Assembly: GCA_949840885.1 (NCBI GenBank)
Contig: CATKYJ010000001.1
Span: 62,001 to 126,000 of the forward strand
Source: an uncultured Acetatifactor sp.
GTDB lineage: Bacteria; Bacillota; Clostridia; Lachnospirales; Lachnospiraceae
DNA: 64,000 nucleotides
Direction of reading: 5' to 3'
Shown: piece by piece, positions 26,281 through 34,013 of the stretch
Position numbering within the stretch: position 1 is the stretch's first letter
How the letters are laid out: each line of letters opens with the position of its first letter
Program-made: the position numbers and the translations under genes
The notes under the pieces: model-generated
Seen by the model: only the letters and a program-made list of their open reading frames with translations
What the model was told of the DNA's origin: nothing
The model's database searches: none

Positions 26281-26532
26281 ATGCTGGAATTTCGATATGA
26301 CACACAATTATTAATTGAGGGCGAGGATCTTGACGAAGAGCAGATCACGGATTATTTCACAGAGAACTTCAAGGGCGACTGCCTGTTGGCAGTTGGGGAC
26401 GAGGAGTTGATCAAAATCCATTTCCACACCAACGAGCCCTGGAAAGTGCTGGAATACTGCGCATCCCTGGGAGAGATCCATGACATTGTCATCGAGGACA
26501 TGGACAGACAGTCACGAGGGCTTAAGGGCTGA
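26281..26532 (+). CDS. stand-alone DAK/FakA C-terminal-like mini-protein
   Basis: Complete small protein (83 aa) that corresponds to the C-terminal domain of DAK2/FakA-type fatty-acid or dihydroxyacetone kinase partners. Family-like sequence is TQLLIEGEDLDEEQI, then LLAVGDEELIKIHFHTNEPWKVLEY and LGEIHDIVIEDM. The large kinase and phosphatase-like domains are absent. A perfect AGGAGG lies 7 bases before the ATG, and a strong promoter and palindrome precede it, so it is not debris. Similar short proteins are annotated in Lachnospiraceae as 'kinase to dihydroxyacetone kinase'. The role is unknown; binding a DegV-like lipid carrier or a kinase partner is a guess. Confidence 0.75.
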   Translation: MLEFRYDTQLLIEGEDLDEEQITDYFTENFKGDCLLAVGDEELIKIHFHTNEPWKVLEYCASLGEIHDIVIEDMDRQSRGLKG

Positions 26533-26552
26533 ACGTGAGATCCTCACGCAGT

Positions 26553-26588
26553 AGAATGCCCAAACGAACAGGTTTACTTGGGCATTCT
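26553..26588 (+). terminator. hairpin after the DAK-like gene
   Basis: 11-bp stem AGAATGCCCAA / TTGGGCATTCT with a 14-base loop, 20 bases after the stop codon. There is no T-run after it (TTCCGG), so termination may be partial and aroA could be co-transcribed. Confidence 0.5.
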
Positions 26589-26640
26589 TCCGGTAATGCA
26601 CCGGCTGTTCTTGACAACAGTCAAATATTGGGAGATCGCT

Positions 26641-28032
26641 ATGGTTCAGGAAAATATATATAATGTTCCATGTTTATACGAAAAAGGATACCGGAAAACC
26701 TTTTCCCCTGACATGCCGGTCACAGTGCAGGTTCCCGGCTCTAAGAGTATTACCAACCGAGCCCTTTTGCTGGCCACGCTGGCGGATGGGACTACCACGC
26801 TGCGGGGTGCGCTCTTTTCGGATGACTCCAGACATTTCCTGAAATGCGTACAGGATTTGGGCTTTGAGACAGAAGTAGCGGAAGACAAATGTATCGTCAG
26901 AATAACCGGGCAGGGCGGTACCGTTCCCCTCTTGGAAGCCAGCCAGTACGTGGGCAGCGCAGGGACTGCCGCCCGTTTCCTGACGGCATATCTGGGGATT
27001 TCCAATGGCGTCTACCATATGGATGCCTCGGAACAGATGCGCCGACGCCCCATGGCACCGCTGTTAGCTTCCCTGGCGGAACTGGGGTGCGAAGTCATCT
27101 ATGGGGCCTCTTCGGCCGAACGCTTTTCTGAAAGAGAGCTTTCCGTTGAAAACTTTCCCAAAGGAGAACTCTCCCCAAAAAGTTTCCCCTTTACGCTGCG
27201 TGGCCATGGTTTCCAAAAGGACAGCATCAGCGTCAACATTGATGAAAGCAGCCAGTTCTTAAGCGCCCTGCTGATCGTCTCCTGTCTGTGTGAACGGGAT
27301 TTTACGACACATATCCAGGGCAGCCACGGCATGGCCTATATCGAGATGACCCGCCGAATGATGGCGCAGTTCGGCGTGGAGACTATGAGACAGGACGAAA
27401 GGACTTTCCTGACCAGATCAGGCCAGCATTACAGGGCTCTGGACTATCAGATAGAGCCTGATGTCTCCGCTGCCTGCTATTTCTATGCAATGAGCCCGCT
27501 TCTGAATGTTCCGGTCATGGTAGAACAGGTGCACTTTGACTCCCTGCAGGGAGATGCGGCGTTTCTGCGTATTCTGGAGCAGATGGGCTGTCGGGCTTTT
27601 GATACCCCCCAAGGCATCCTCCTGGAGCCTCCTTTGGCAAAATCGTTCCAAGGTGTCACAGTGGATATGTCCGCCTGCTCCGACCAGGCCATCACTCTGG
27701 CCGCCATCGCGCCCTTTGCGGACACTCCTACCACCATCAACGGCATCGGTCATATCCGCCTCCAGGAGAGTGACCGCATCGCCGCAATTGCGGCGGAACT
27801 GTCGAAGATGGGTATCCGCTGCGAGGAGCGCAGGGACGGTATTACCATATATCCGGGCCTCCCAAGGCCGTCCGTGGTAGAGACCTATGAAGATCACCGC
27901 ATGGCCATGGGCTTTGCTTTGACAGGGCTTCGCTGTCCCGGTATCGTCATTGACAATCCGGGCTGCTGCCGCAAGACTTTTGAAGATTATTTTACCGTTC
28001 TGGATGATGTTGTGAGGCGTCTGGTACAGTGA
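26641..28032 (+). CDS. aroA: 3-phosphoshikimate 1-carboxyvinyltransferase (EPSP synthase)
   Basis: Shikimate-pathway enzyme (463 aa) joining shikimate 3-phosphate and phosphoenolpyruvate. The phosphate-binding PGSKSITNRALLLA is at 32-45. YVGSAGTAARFLTA is the variant of the usual NAGTAMR loop, with Ser-Ala replacing the Asn-Ala pattern. RRRPM, LQESDRIAA and the C-terminal YEDHRMAMGF are present. It is a little longer than the usual 430 residues because of an insert near 160-185. GGGAG lies 6 bases before ATG 26641; the frame is open to 26578 with no better site. No other shikimate gene is adjacent. The altered loop places it away from the E. coli-type enzymes. Confidence 0.9.
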   Translation: MVQENIYNVPCLYEKGYRKTFSPDMPVTVQVPGSKSITNRALLLATLADGTTTLRGALFSDDSRHFLKCVQDLGFETEVAEDKCIVRITGQGGTVPLLEASQYVGSAGTAARFLTAYLGISNGVYHMDASEQMRRRPMAPLLASLAELGCEVIYGASSAERFSERELSVENFPKGELSPKSFPFTLRGHGFQKDSISVNIDESSQFLSALLIVSCLCERDFTTHIQGSHGMAYIEMTRRMMAQFGVETMRQDERTFLTRSGQHYRALDYQIEPDVSAACYFYAMSPLLNVPVMVEQVHFDSLQGDAAFLRILEQMGCRAFDTPQGILLEPPLAKSFQGVTVDMSACSDQAITLAAIAPFADTPTTINGIGHIRLQESDRIAAIAAELSKMGIRCEERRDGITIYPGLPRPSVVETYEDHRMAMGFALTGLRCPGIVIDNPGCCRKTFEDYFTVLDDVVRRLVQ

Positions 28033-28038
28033 CTAAAT

Positions 28039-28073
28039 AAGCGGCTGTATACCATCAGGTATCACAGCCGCTT
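28039..28073 (+). terminator. terminator-like hairpin after aroA
   Basis: 10-bp stem AAGCGGCTGT / ACAGCCGCTT, extended by ATACC / GGTAT across a one-base bulge, 6 bases after the aroA stop. It lacks a proper T-run. Confidence 0.55.
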
Positions 28074-28137
28074 ATGTAAATATCGTTGCCGGCAGAAAGC
28101 CGGGTTATCGCATTCGTATAGATGTTGTCCAGGCCCG

Positions 28138-28551
28138 CTATGCTATCCGGAGGTGCTCTTTTACTTTCCTCATTTCAGACTCAAGCACATTTACGCGGAT
28201 GGAAAGCATTTCTTTTTCTGTCTCCACTTTCAATGCCTCGTGCAGATTTCTGGACAGATCAAGATGCCCTTCCGCAATACGCCGGATATTGACACAGATT
28301 TCATTTTCAATCATCAGCTTCATGCTTCTGATATTGGATTCCATCTGTTCCATCCTGGACTCCAATTGGCTGATCCCGGACTTCATCTCGCCCATTTCGG
28401 CTTCCACCTGATCCATCCGGGACTCCAATTGGCTCATCCTGGATTTCATCTCGCCCATTTCGGCTTCCAGCCGATCCAACTTGAACTCGATCTTGGACTC
28501 CATCTGGCCTATCTTAGATAGGATTAGATCTAATTTTTCACTATCTGTCAT
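28138..28551 (-). CDS. coiled-coil protein of unknown function
   Basis: Protein of 137 aa predicted to be almost wholly coiled coil. Residues about 28-69 hold two copies of a 21-residue block (EAEMGEMKSRMSQLESRMDQ and a near copy), exactly three heptads each, so the rod can lengthen without loss of register. Repeated DNA underlies it. Such short heptad proteins are frequent in Lachnospiraceae and have no known role; the second half (MIENEICVNIRRIAEGH) is a conserved-looking helical tail. AAGGAGG lies 9 bases before the ATG. It is a single gene with a promoter at 28577. Confidence 0.75.
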   Translation of the reverse strand: MTDSEKLDLILSKIGQMESKIEFKLDRLEAEMGEMKSRMSQLESRMDQVEAEMGEMKSGISQLESRMEQMESNIRSMKLMIENEICVNIRRIAEGHLDLSRNLHEALKVETEKEMLSIRVNVLESEMRKVKEHLRIA

Positions 28552-28576
28552 ACGCCTGTTCCTCCTTTCCGATTCC

Positions 28577-28605
28577 AGTATAACACAAGCCGGGGCCGGA
28601 GTCCA
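28577..28605 (-). promoter_or_regulatory. promoter of the coiled-coil gene
   Basis: On the minus strand TGGACT, 17 bases, TATACT, about 20 bases upstream of the start codon. The rest of the gap to 28769 shows nothing recognisable. Confidence 0.5.
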
Positions 28606-28769
28606 TCAATATTCGACAATATTTTGTTTCCGGTTTTGTTTCCCGGTTCCCGCCCGGATTACCGTTCACGGCTTCGCCGCTCACAGCAACACGATGCACA
28701 CATACAGTTGTATGGCGCACATAGTCAAAGAAATCGAAACGAAAGCGCCCATGAAAAGCAGCCCCGCCT

Positions 28770-30902
28770 TTACAGCGGACACACTACGGCGACACCGTAT
28801 GCCGGCAGCTCCAGACGCTCCGTTATCTGAGCACCTGAGACAATATCCCTGCCCTCCACACCCGGAACAGACACGGCTTCTTTGGTCCAGTTCAGATAAA
28901 ACTCATACCTGTCCTCCTCGCCGCTCCTCACATGGCATTCCACGCCCTCAGGGAGCCTGCGCACCGAAATCCCGGCATCCGCCAGCATCCTCTCAAACAG
29001 CGGACGCATATCGGCCGCGCCGGTTCTGGCCGCCACATAGTAGGCATTGCCTTTTCCGTGACTCTTACAGGTCACGGCAGCGCTGCCCTGATAGAAATCA
29101 TCCGCATAAGTGCCCAGCACCTGTGCATCCTGCACCCTCAGGATTTCCGCATACTCCGCCACTGCCCAGTCTGCTTTCTTCTCAGCCTGTCCGCCGCAGC
29201 ACTCTGTTGTTCCTCCTGCCAAACTGCCCCCGCGTGAATTGCCGCAAGCCATTGCACCGCCTGCAGCCCGCAGGGCATCGTCCGTAAGAATGATTCCGTT
29301 CCTGTCCGCAGGATAGAGAGAATCGATTTCCTCGCTGACAATGCCGAACAGTTCCTTTAGACCGTCCCCCGGGAAGCCGCCCAGGTAACAGAGCTGTTCG
29401 GAGTCCACATAGCCCAGCAGATAAGTGGCCAGCAGCTGGCCCCCTCTTTCCACAAATGCTCTCAGATTTGCCGCTGTCCCCGGCTGCAGCATATACAGCA
29501 TAGGCGCCACCACAACATCATAGGGGCTCAAATCCTCATCGGAACCTACGATATCCATGTCCACTCCCAGCCGGAAGAACTCTTTCCAGATGTTGATACA
29601 GGTCTCCTCATATTTTTTGGTCTCCTGGCCCAGAGCTTTCATATCCTCAATGGCCCACCGGTTGTCCCAGTCAAACAGCATGGCTGCCTTTGTTTTCACC
29701 AAAGTGCCGGCAGCCGGAGCAATCCTCTTAAGCAGCTCCCCCACTTCGGCCACCTCTTTGAAAATCCTGGTGTCATCCGTTCCCATATGATCCACCACAG
29801 CGCCGTGGAACTGCTCATAGGAACCCCGGCCCTTACGCCACTGGAAATACTGCACGGAATCCGAGCCGCAGGCCACCGCCTGGAGACAGGCCAGCCTGTG
29901 GATACCGGGACGCTTCACCTTGTTGACTTTCTGCCAGTTCACCAGTCCCGGAGCGCTCTCCATCATCATGAACGGTACACCGCGTTTCAGTGAACGCATC
30001 AGCGCATGCTGAAACGCCGTCTCATAGGCAGTGTCCGCCAGAGTCTCCCAATCATTGTGGAAAGTGGGGTAATTGTCCCAGGACACCACATCCATATCCG
30101 GCGCCATCTTCCGATAGTCCAGCCCTCCGAACATGCGCATGAGATTGGCAGTCACCGGAATATGGGGGGTGACGCTGTGCAGCACGGCCGCCTCCGCTTT
30201 CATAAAATCATTGGTATTCCATGTGGTAAAACGCTTCCATTCCAGATTCAGCCCCATGACGCTGGTCTCACCGTGGACAAAAGGCGGCTCTATCTGTTCA
30301 AAATTGTTGTAGCGATGGCTCCAGAATGTGGTCCACCAAGCATGGTTCAGCTTCTCAATGTCATGGTCATATTTCTCGGCCAGATAGCCGCGGAATCTTT
30401 TGACACAATGATCGCAGTAGCATTCCCCGCTGAACTCGTTGGAAATGTGGTACATGATTACGCCCGGGTGGGAACCGAATTTTTCCGCCAGCTTTCTGTC
30501 CATGACGGCCACTTTCTCCCGGTAAACGGGAGAGCTCATGCAATGATTGTGCCGTCCGCCGTGATGCTCCCGCATCCCCATCCTGTTTACCCGCCTGGCC
30601 TCCGGATACTTCTCGTCCAGCCAGGCCGGGCGGGCCCCGGAGGGAGTGGCCAGCACGGTATAGATGCCGTTTTCATAGAGCCTGTCTATGATTTCCTCCA
30701 GCCATTCAAAATGAAACTCCCCCTCTGCCGGCTCCAAAACAGACCAGGAAAAAATCCCCACACTCATGCTGTTGATGCCGGCTTTCTTCATCAGCCGCAC
30801 ATCCTCCTCCAAAATGTCGGGCCGGTCCAGCCACTGCTCCGGATTGTAGTCGCCTCCGTGGACAAATCCGCCGACTTGGGGGAACAAAATTTTCTTTTCC
30901 AT
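28770..30902 (-). CDS. GH42 beta-galactosidase
   Basis: Cytoplasmic glycosidase (710 aa) cleaving beta-galactosides. The TIM barrel starts GGDYNPEQW, typical of GH42. The acid/base is Glu156 in ISNEF and the nucleophile Glu315 in MMMESAPGLVNW. Four cysteines (121, 161, 163, 166) form the usual zinc cluster. A trimerisation domain follows (YDVVVAPMLYMLQPG, LLATYLLGYVDSE), then a small C-terminal beta domain. Residues about 585-610 are a Gly-rich loop. GGAG lies 10 bases before the ATG, and a consensus-like promoter is at 30945. Lactose, galacto-oligosaccharides or arabinogalactan are possible substrates. Confidence 0.93.
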   Translation of the reverse strand: MEKKILFPQVGGFVHGGDYNPEQWLDRPDILEEDVRLMKKAGINSMSVGIFSWSVLEPAEGEFHFEWLEEIIDRLYENGIYTVLATPSGARPAWLDEKYPEARRVNRMGMREHHGGRHNHCMSSPVYREKVAVMDRKLAEKFGSHPGVIMYHISNEFSGECYCDHCVKRFRGYLAEKYDHDIEKLNHAWWTTFWSHRYNNFEQIEPPFVHGETSVMGLNLEWKRFTTWNTNDFMKAEAAVLHSVTPHIPVTANLMRMFGGLDYRKMAPDMDVVSWDNYPTFHNDWETLADTAYETAFQHALMRSLKRGVPFMMMESAPGLVNWQKVNKVKRPGIHRLACLQAVACGSDSVQYFQWRKGRGSYEQFHGAVVDHMGTDDTRIFKEVAEVGELLKRIAPAAGTLVKTKAAMLFDWDNRWAIEDMKALGQETKKYEETCINIWKEFFRLGVDMDIVGSDEDLSPYDVVVAPMLYMLQPGTAANLRAFVERGGQLLATYLLGYVDSEQLCYLGGFPGDGLKELFGIVSEEIDSLYPADRNGIILTDDALRAAGGAMACGNSRGGSLAGGTTECCGGQAEKKADWAVAEYAEILRVQDAQVLGTYADDFYQGSAAVTCKSHGKGNAYYVAARTGAADMRPLFERMLADAGISVRRLPEGVECHVRSGEEDRYEFYLNWTKEAVSVPGVEGRDIVSGAQITERLELPAYGVAVVCPL

Positions 30903-30944
30903 GATAAATCATCTCCTTTTCATCTCTTATTCCACATCGCTTTT

Positions 30945-30973
30945 AGTATATCTGCTTTCCTATAAGAAGTCAA
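30945..30973 (-). promoter_or_regulatory. promoter of the GH42 gene
   Basis: On the minus strand TTGACT, exactly 17 bases, TATACT, about 43 bases from the start codon. Confidence 0.75.
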
Positions 30974-30998
30974 CGATTCCCATTTTGAACATTTTCTA

Positions 30999-31027
30999 TT
31001 GCTTTTCCGGCAGGGAAAAGGTATACT
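30999..31027 (+). promoter_or_regulatory. promoter of the carbamate kinase gene
   Basis: TTGCTT, exactly 17 bases, TATACT. It is divergent from, and 26 bases away from, the GH42 promoter. Confidence 0.7.
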
Positions 31028-31130
31028 TGAACTCTAAGCAATGGCCGGAAAATTTCCTGGCCGCCTGGCACATGGCAGGCTATAAAACTCAAAAAACAAG
31101 AAGACAGACTCCAAATATGAGGTGAAACAT

Positions 31131-32066
31131 ATGACGAAAAAAAGAGCAGTTGTATCTCTGGGGCATGAGGCATTGGGGTACACCACAGACGCCCAGAAAG
31201 ACGCCGTGAAAGTCACTGCCCGGGCGCTGGCAGATCTGGTAGAGGAGGATTACCAGCTGACCATCACCCACAGCAACGGCCCCCAGGTAAGCATGATCCA
31301 TAAGGCCATGACGGAACTGCGCCGTGTCTATACCGATTACACTCCCGCGCCCATGTGCGTTTGTTCGGCCATGAGCCAGGGCTATGTGGGGTACGATATC
31401 CAGAACGCCCTGCGCAGCGAGCTGCTTAACCGCGGCATCTCCATGCCGGTGAGCACCATCCTGACCCAGGTCACCGTAGACCCCTATGACGAGGCCTTTT
31501 ATGAGCCCACCAAGGTCATCGGGCGCTACATGACCAAAGACGATGCAGAGGCAGAGATCAAAAAAGGGAATTATGTAAAAGAATATCCCGAGAAAGGCTA
31601 TAGACGTGTAGTCGCCGCGCCCCAGCCCATTGACATTGTGGAGATCGAGGCGATCCGCGCCCTGGCGGAGGCGAATCAGGTGGTCATCGCCTGCGGGGGC
31701 GGCGGGATCCCCGTCATTGAACAGCAGCATGTGCTTAAGGGAGCCTCCGCAGTCATTGAGAAAGACGCCATTGCCGGAAAGCTGGCGGCGGATCTTAAAT
31801 GCGATGAACTGATCATCTTCACCAGTGTGGATGGGGTTTACCGGGATTTCGGCACCATCGACCAGTTCCCCCTCCCCGCCATGACCGTGACCCAGGCAAG
31901 GGAACTCATGGCCCAGGGGCAGTTCGAGGCCGGCACCATGCTGCCAAAGATTGAGGCCGCTATCCATTACCTGGAAAAGGTAAAGAACGGCAGGGTATTG
32001 ATCACCTCTCTTTCCAGGGCATTGGACGCAGTCCGCGGCAAGGCCGGAACTTTGATCACGGCATAA
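31131..32066 (+). CDS. arcC: carbamate kinase
   Basis: Enzyme (311 aa) making ATP from carbamoyl phosphate and ADP, the last step of arginine or agmatine/purine-derived carbamoyl phosphate breakdown. It has the amino-acid-kinase fold with THSNGPQVSMI near the start, VVIACGGGGIPVI in the middle and a C-terminal FEAGTMLPKIEAA. GAGGTGA lies just before ATG 31131, which is preferred over an in-frame GTG at 31122. The usual partners (arginine deiminase, ornithine carbamoyltransferase) are not in this window, so the source of carbamoyl phosphate is unclear. It converges on the signal peptidase gene 40 bases away. Confidence 0.92.
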   Translation: MTKKRAVVSLGHEALGYTTDAQKDAVKVTARALADLVEEDYQLTITHSNGPQVSMIHKAMTELRRVYTDYTPAPMCVCSAMSQGYVGYDIQNALRSELLNRGISMPVSTILTQVTVDPYDEAFYEPTKVIGRYMTKDDAEAEIKKGNYVKEYPEKGYRRVVAAPQPIDIVEIEAIRALAEANQVVIACGGGGIPVIEQQHVLKGASAVIEKDAIAGKLAADLKCDELIIFTSVDGVYRDFGTIDQFPLPAMTVTQARELMAQGQFEAGTMLPKIEAAIHYLEKVKNGRVLITSLSRALDAVRGKAGTLITA

Positions 32067-32106
32067 AGAAAGGAAAAATGCATATTATTAGGCTGGCTCG
32101 GAAACG

Positions 32107-32613
32107 CTAATCCTCGGACGGCACGCCAATGACTAAAAACAACGCGCCAATCATGATGCAGAAATCCGACAGATTGAACACCACCCGGCGAAGTGTTTTC
32201 CACCTGACGTTGAAAGTCAGATAGTCCACCACATAGCGGCGCTTCAGCCTGTCGTAGGTATTGCTGAATGCCCCGCCCAGCAGAAGCGAAAGCCCCAGGC
32301 GCAGTAGATGATTCCCCTTTTGTCCCAGGCTGCATACGAACACGGCCGCCATCGCTGCCGAAAGCGCCACGGATACGGCCGCCACCGCCATGCTCCGCTT
32401 CTGCCCCAGGTTCAGCATGGCCCCCTTATTGTGGTACTTCTTTATCCTGATTCGGCCGTTTAAGAACGTCGCCGGCACAGGCGCGCCTCCCTCTGTTTCC
32501 GGCTTCACCACATTCCCGCTTTTGTCCGTCCCGCTTTTTTCTATCCGGTTCTTAATCCACATGTCCCCGAAAAAGATTCCGAAAATCGTTGACAGATATC
32601 CTATCAATGCCAT
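32107..32613 (-). CDS. divergent signal peptidase II (LspA-like)
   Basis: Small membrane protein (168 aa) with LspA motifs in order: KYHNKGAMLNLG (the usual N-x-GAAFG region), GGAFSNTYDRLKRRYVVDYL with the first catalytic Asp, and VFNLSDFCIMIG with the second. About four helices are predicted. It differs from housekeeping LspA by a 30-residue hydrophilic stretch (about 25-55, with TDKSGNVV) in the first loop and by Ala-Met-Leu in place of the Ala-Ala-Phe motif. It may process a subset of lipoproteins or be an auxiliary copy. AGGAGAG precedes the ATG. A fragment of a more typical lspA lies at 35619. The gap 32614-32790 shows no further feature. Confidence 0.75.
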   Translation of the reverse strand: MALIGYLSTIFGIFFGDMWIKNRIEKSGTDKSGNVVKPETEGGAPVPATFLNGRIRIKKYHNKGAMLNLGQKRSMAVAAVSVALSAAMAAVFVCSLGQKGNHLLRLGLSLLLGGAFSNTYDRLKRRYVVDYLTFNVRWKTLRRVVFNLSDFCIMIGALFLVIGVPSED

Positions 32614-32790
32614 GTCCCACTCTCCTGTCCTCTATGATCGTTTTCCTGCTTTCTCCCCGCCTCTATCCTATCTGCACCCTGCATTCTCCCTGCTCTGTCC
32701 TCTCTGACTCTGGTTTCTCCCTGCCGCTGCTTTCCGATATACCCGAAAAGATTCCGCCATGATTCCCAAAATGCCGCGCGCCCATCTCGC

Positions 32791-33693
32791 CTAGCTTTCC
32801 CCCCGAAAAGCGCCTGGGGTCATTCCCGTATGCCGCCTGAACATATCATAAAAATGCTTCCTGCTGTGGAATCCCACCTCCAGCCCTACCTCCTCTGCGG
32901 TCAGTTCCGTCTCCTGGAGCAGCTTCATGGCCCGATTGACCCGCAGGATGTTCACATAGTCCGTAAAGGAGACATCGAATGTCTCCCTAAACAGTCGGCT
33001 TAAGTAGCTTGCGTTATAGGAACTGGCCTGGGCCAGTTCCTCCAGCGTGACAGTTGCGAAATGCTCCGACAGATACTCCAAAAGCGGCGTGATGGCCCTG
33101 CGATGCCTGACCTGGGCCTGGTGGCGGACCTGGAACCGCAAAAGGCTTATGCAGAGCCTGGACGCACTGCCCTCCATCATAGATTGGTAATGCCTTTCCC
33201 TCCGCTCCCGTTCCAGCAGCAGATCGTCGTAGATGCCCTCCACCTCCAGCAGCGTCCTGCCCGTCAGGTGCAGAAAGGGCATCAGTTCGTCCGTGGGTAG
33301 ACCGCTTTTTTCCTGGAGATATGCGCAGGATATGATGCAATTGTAGATCATCAGATCCTCCAGGGGGAAATTGGCGTGTACCTGGCCCGGGCGGACACAG
33401 AAAATGTCCCCTTTCTGCAAAATGTAATTGGTTCCCTCCAGATAGGCCACCCCCCTGCCGCCCTGTACATAAAACAATTCCAGGAAATCCGCATGGGTGT
33501 GGAGGCGTTCCGGCTCATAGGAGTCCACCAGGATCTCCGATGGCCCATGCTTTCCCTCCTGGGCCAAAAGGCTGGCGGGGCTCTTTTTGCATTTTGGCAG
33601 GAAATCCCTGCTGGCCCAGACCGAGTCCTCCCCCGCCCATTCCTCCATACAGTAGCGCAGCATTTCCGCCTGACAGTTCTCCTGCTCTTCCAT
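32791..33693 (-). CDS. AraC-family transcriptional regulator
   Basis: Regulator (300 aa) with an N-terminal cupin that probably binds a sugar (LHTHADFLELFYVQGGRG, then ILQKGDIFCVRPGQVH), and a C-terminal double helix-turn-helix: LEELAQASSYNASYLSRLFRETF and AEEVGLEVGFHSRKHFYDMFRRHTGMTP. ATG 33693 is chosen, with GAGG at 11 bases; ATG 33741 is possible but has no ribosome site. It is transcribed away from the ADP-ribosylglycohydrolase-like gene, and two palindromes lie between them, so it may control that gene. Its effector is unknown. Confidence 0.88.
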   Translation of the reverse strand: MEEQENCQAEMLRYCMEEWAGEDSVWASRDFLPKCKKSPASLLAQEGKHGPSEILVDSYEPERLHTHADFLELFYVQGGRGVAYLEGTNYILQKGDIFCVRPGQVHANFPLEDLMIYNCIISCAYLQEKSGLPTDELMPFLHLTGRTLLEVEGIYDDLLLERERRERHYQSMMEGSASRLCISLLRFQVRHQAQVRHRRAITPLLEYLSEHFATVTLEELAQASSYNASYLSRLFRETFDVSFTDYVNILRVNRAMKLLQETELTAEEVGLEVGFHSRKHFYDMFRRHTGMTPGAFRGES

Positions 33694-33900
33694 CTGCTTC
33701 TTTTCCTCTTCCTTTTCCCAGCCATGCGCCCCTGGCTGCACCTATCGCTCCAGCGGCTCAAGCCGCTCCCACGCAGTCCGGCGGCTCCGGCCTTTAAAAC
33801 GCAGCATTCCCAAACATCCAAAAATTCAGTACAAAACAGTCATCTGGCGATATTGTCCAAAAAGTTGATTTTATTTATCATAAGTATCAGATGTACCATT

Positions 33901-33980
33901 CTAATATACCTGATAATAGAATCCTTCCTTGGATTCTAATATACCTGATAATAGAATCCTTTCTTTGGATTCTATTATAC
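33901..33980. repeat. palindrome family copies 3 and 4, a 35-base tandem duplication
   Basis: The 24-base unit starting CTAATATACCTGATAATAG occurs at 33901 and again at 33936. Each copy contains the palindrome: the first has 8-bp arms (TAGAATCC / GGATTCTA, 33917-33938), the second perfect 12-bp arms (ATAATAGAATCC / GGATTCTATTAT, 33948-33978). The arrangement sits 35 bases before the ADP-ribosylglycohydrolase-like start codon. Confidence 0.85.
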
Positions 33981-34013
33981 TTCAAACTCCAATAGTATGA
34001 AAGGAGAATTTTT

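Noticed and set aside
26614..26640. Promoter just before aroA (TTGACA)
   Set aside because: No -10 element lies at 16-18 bases; the sequence there is GATCGC.
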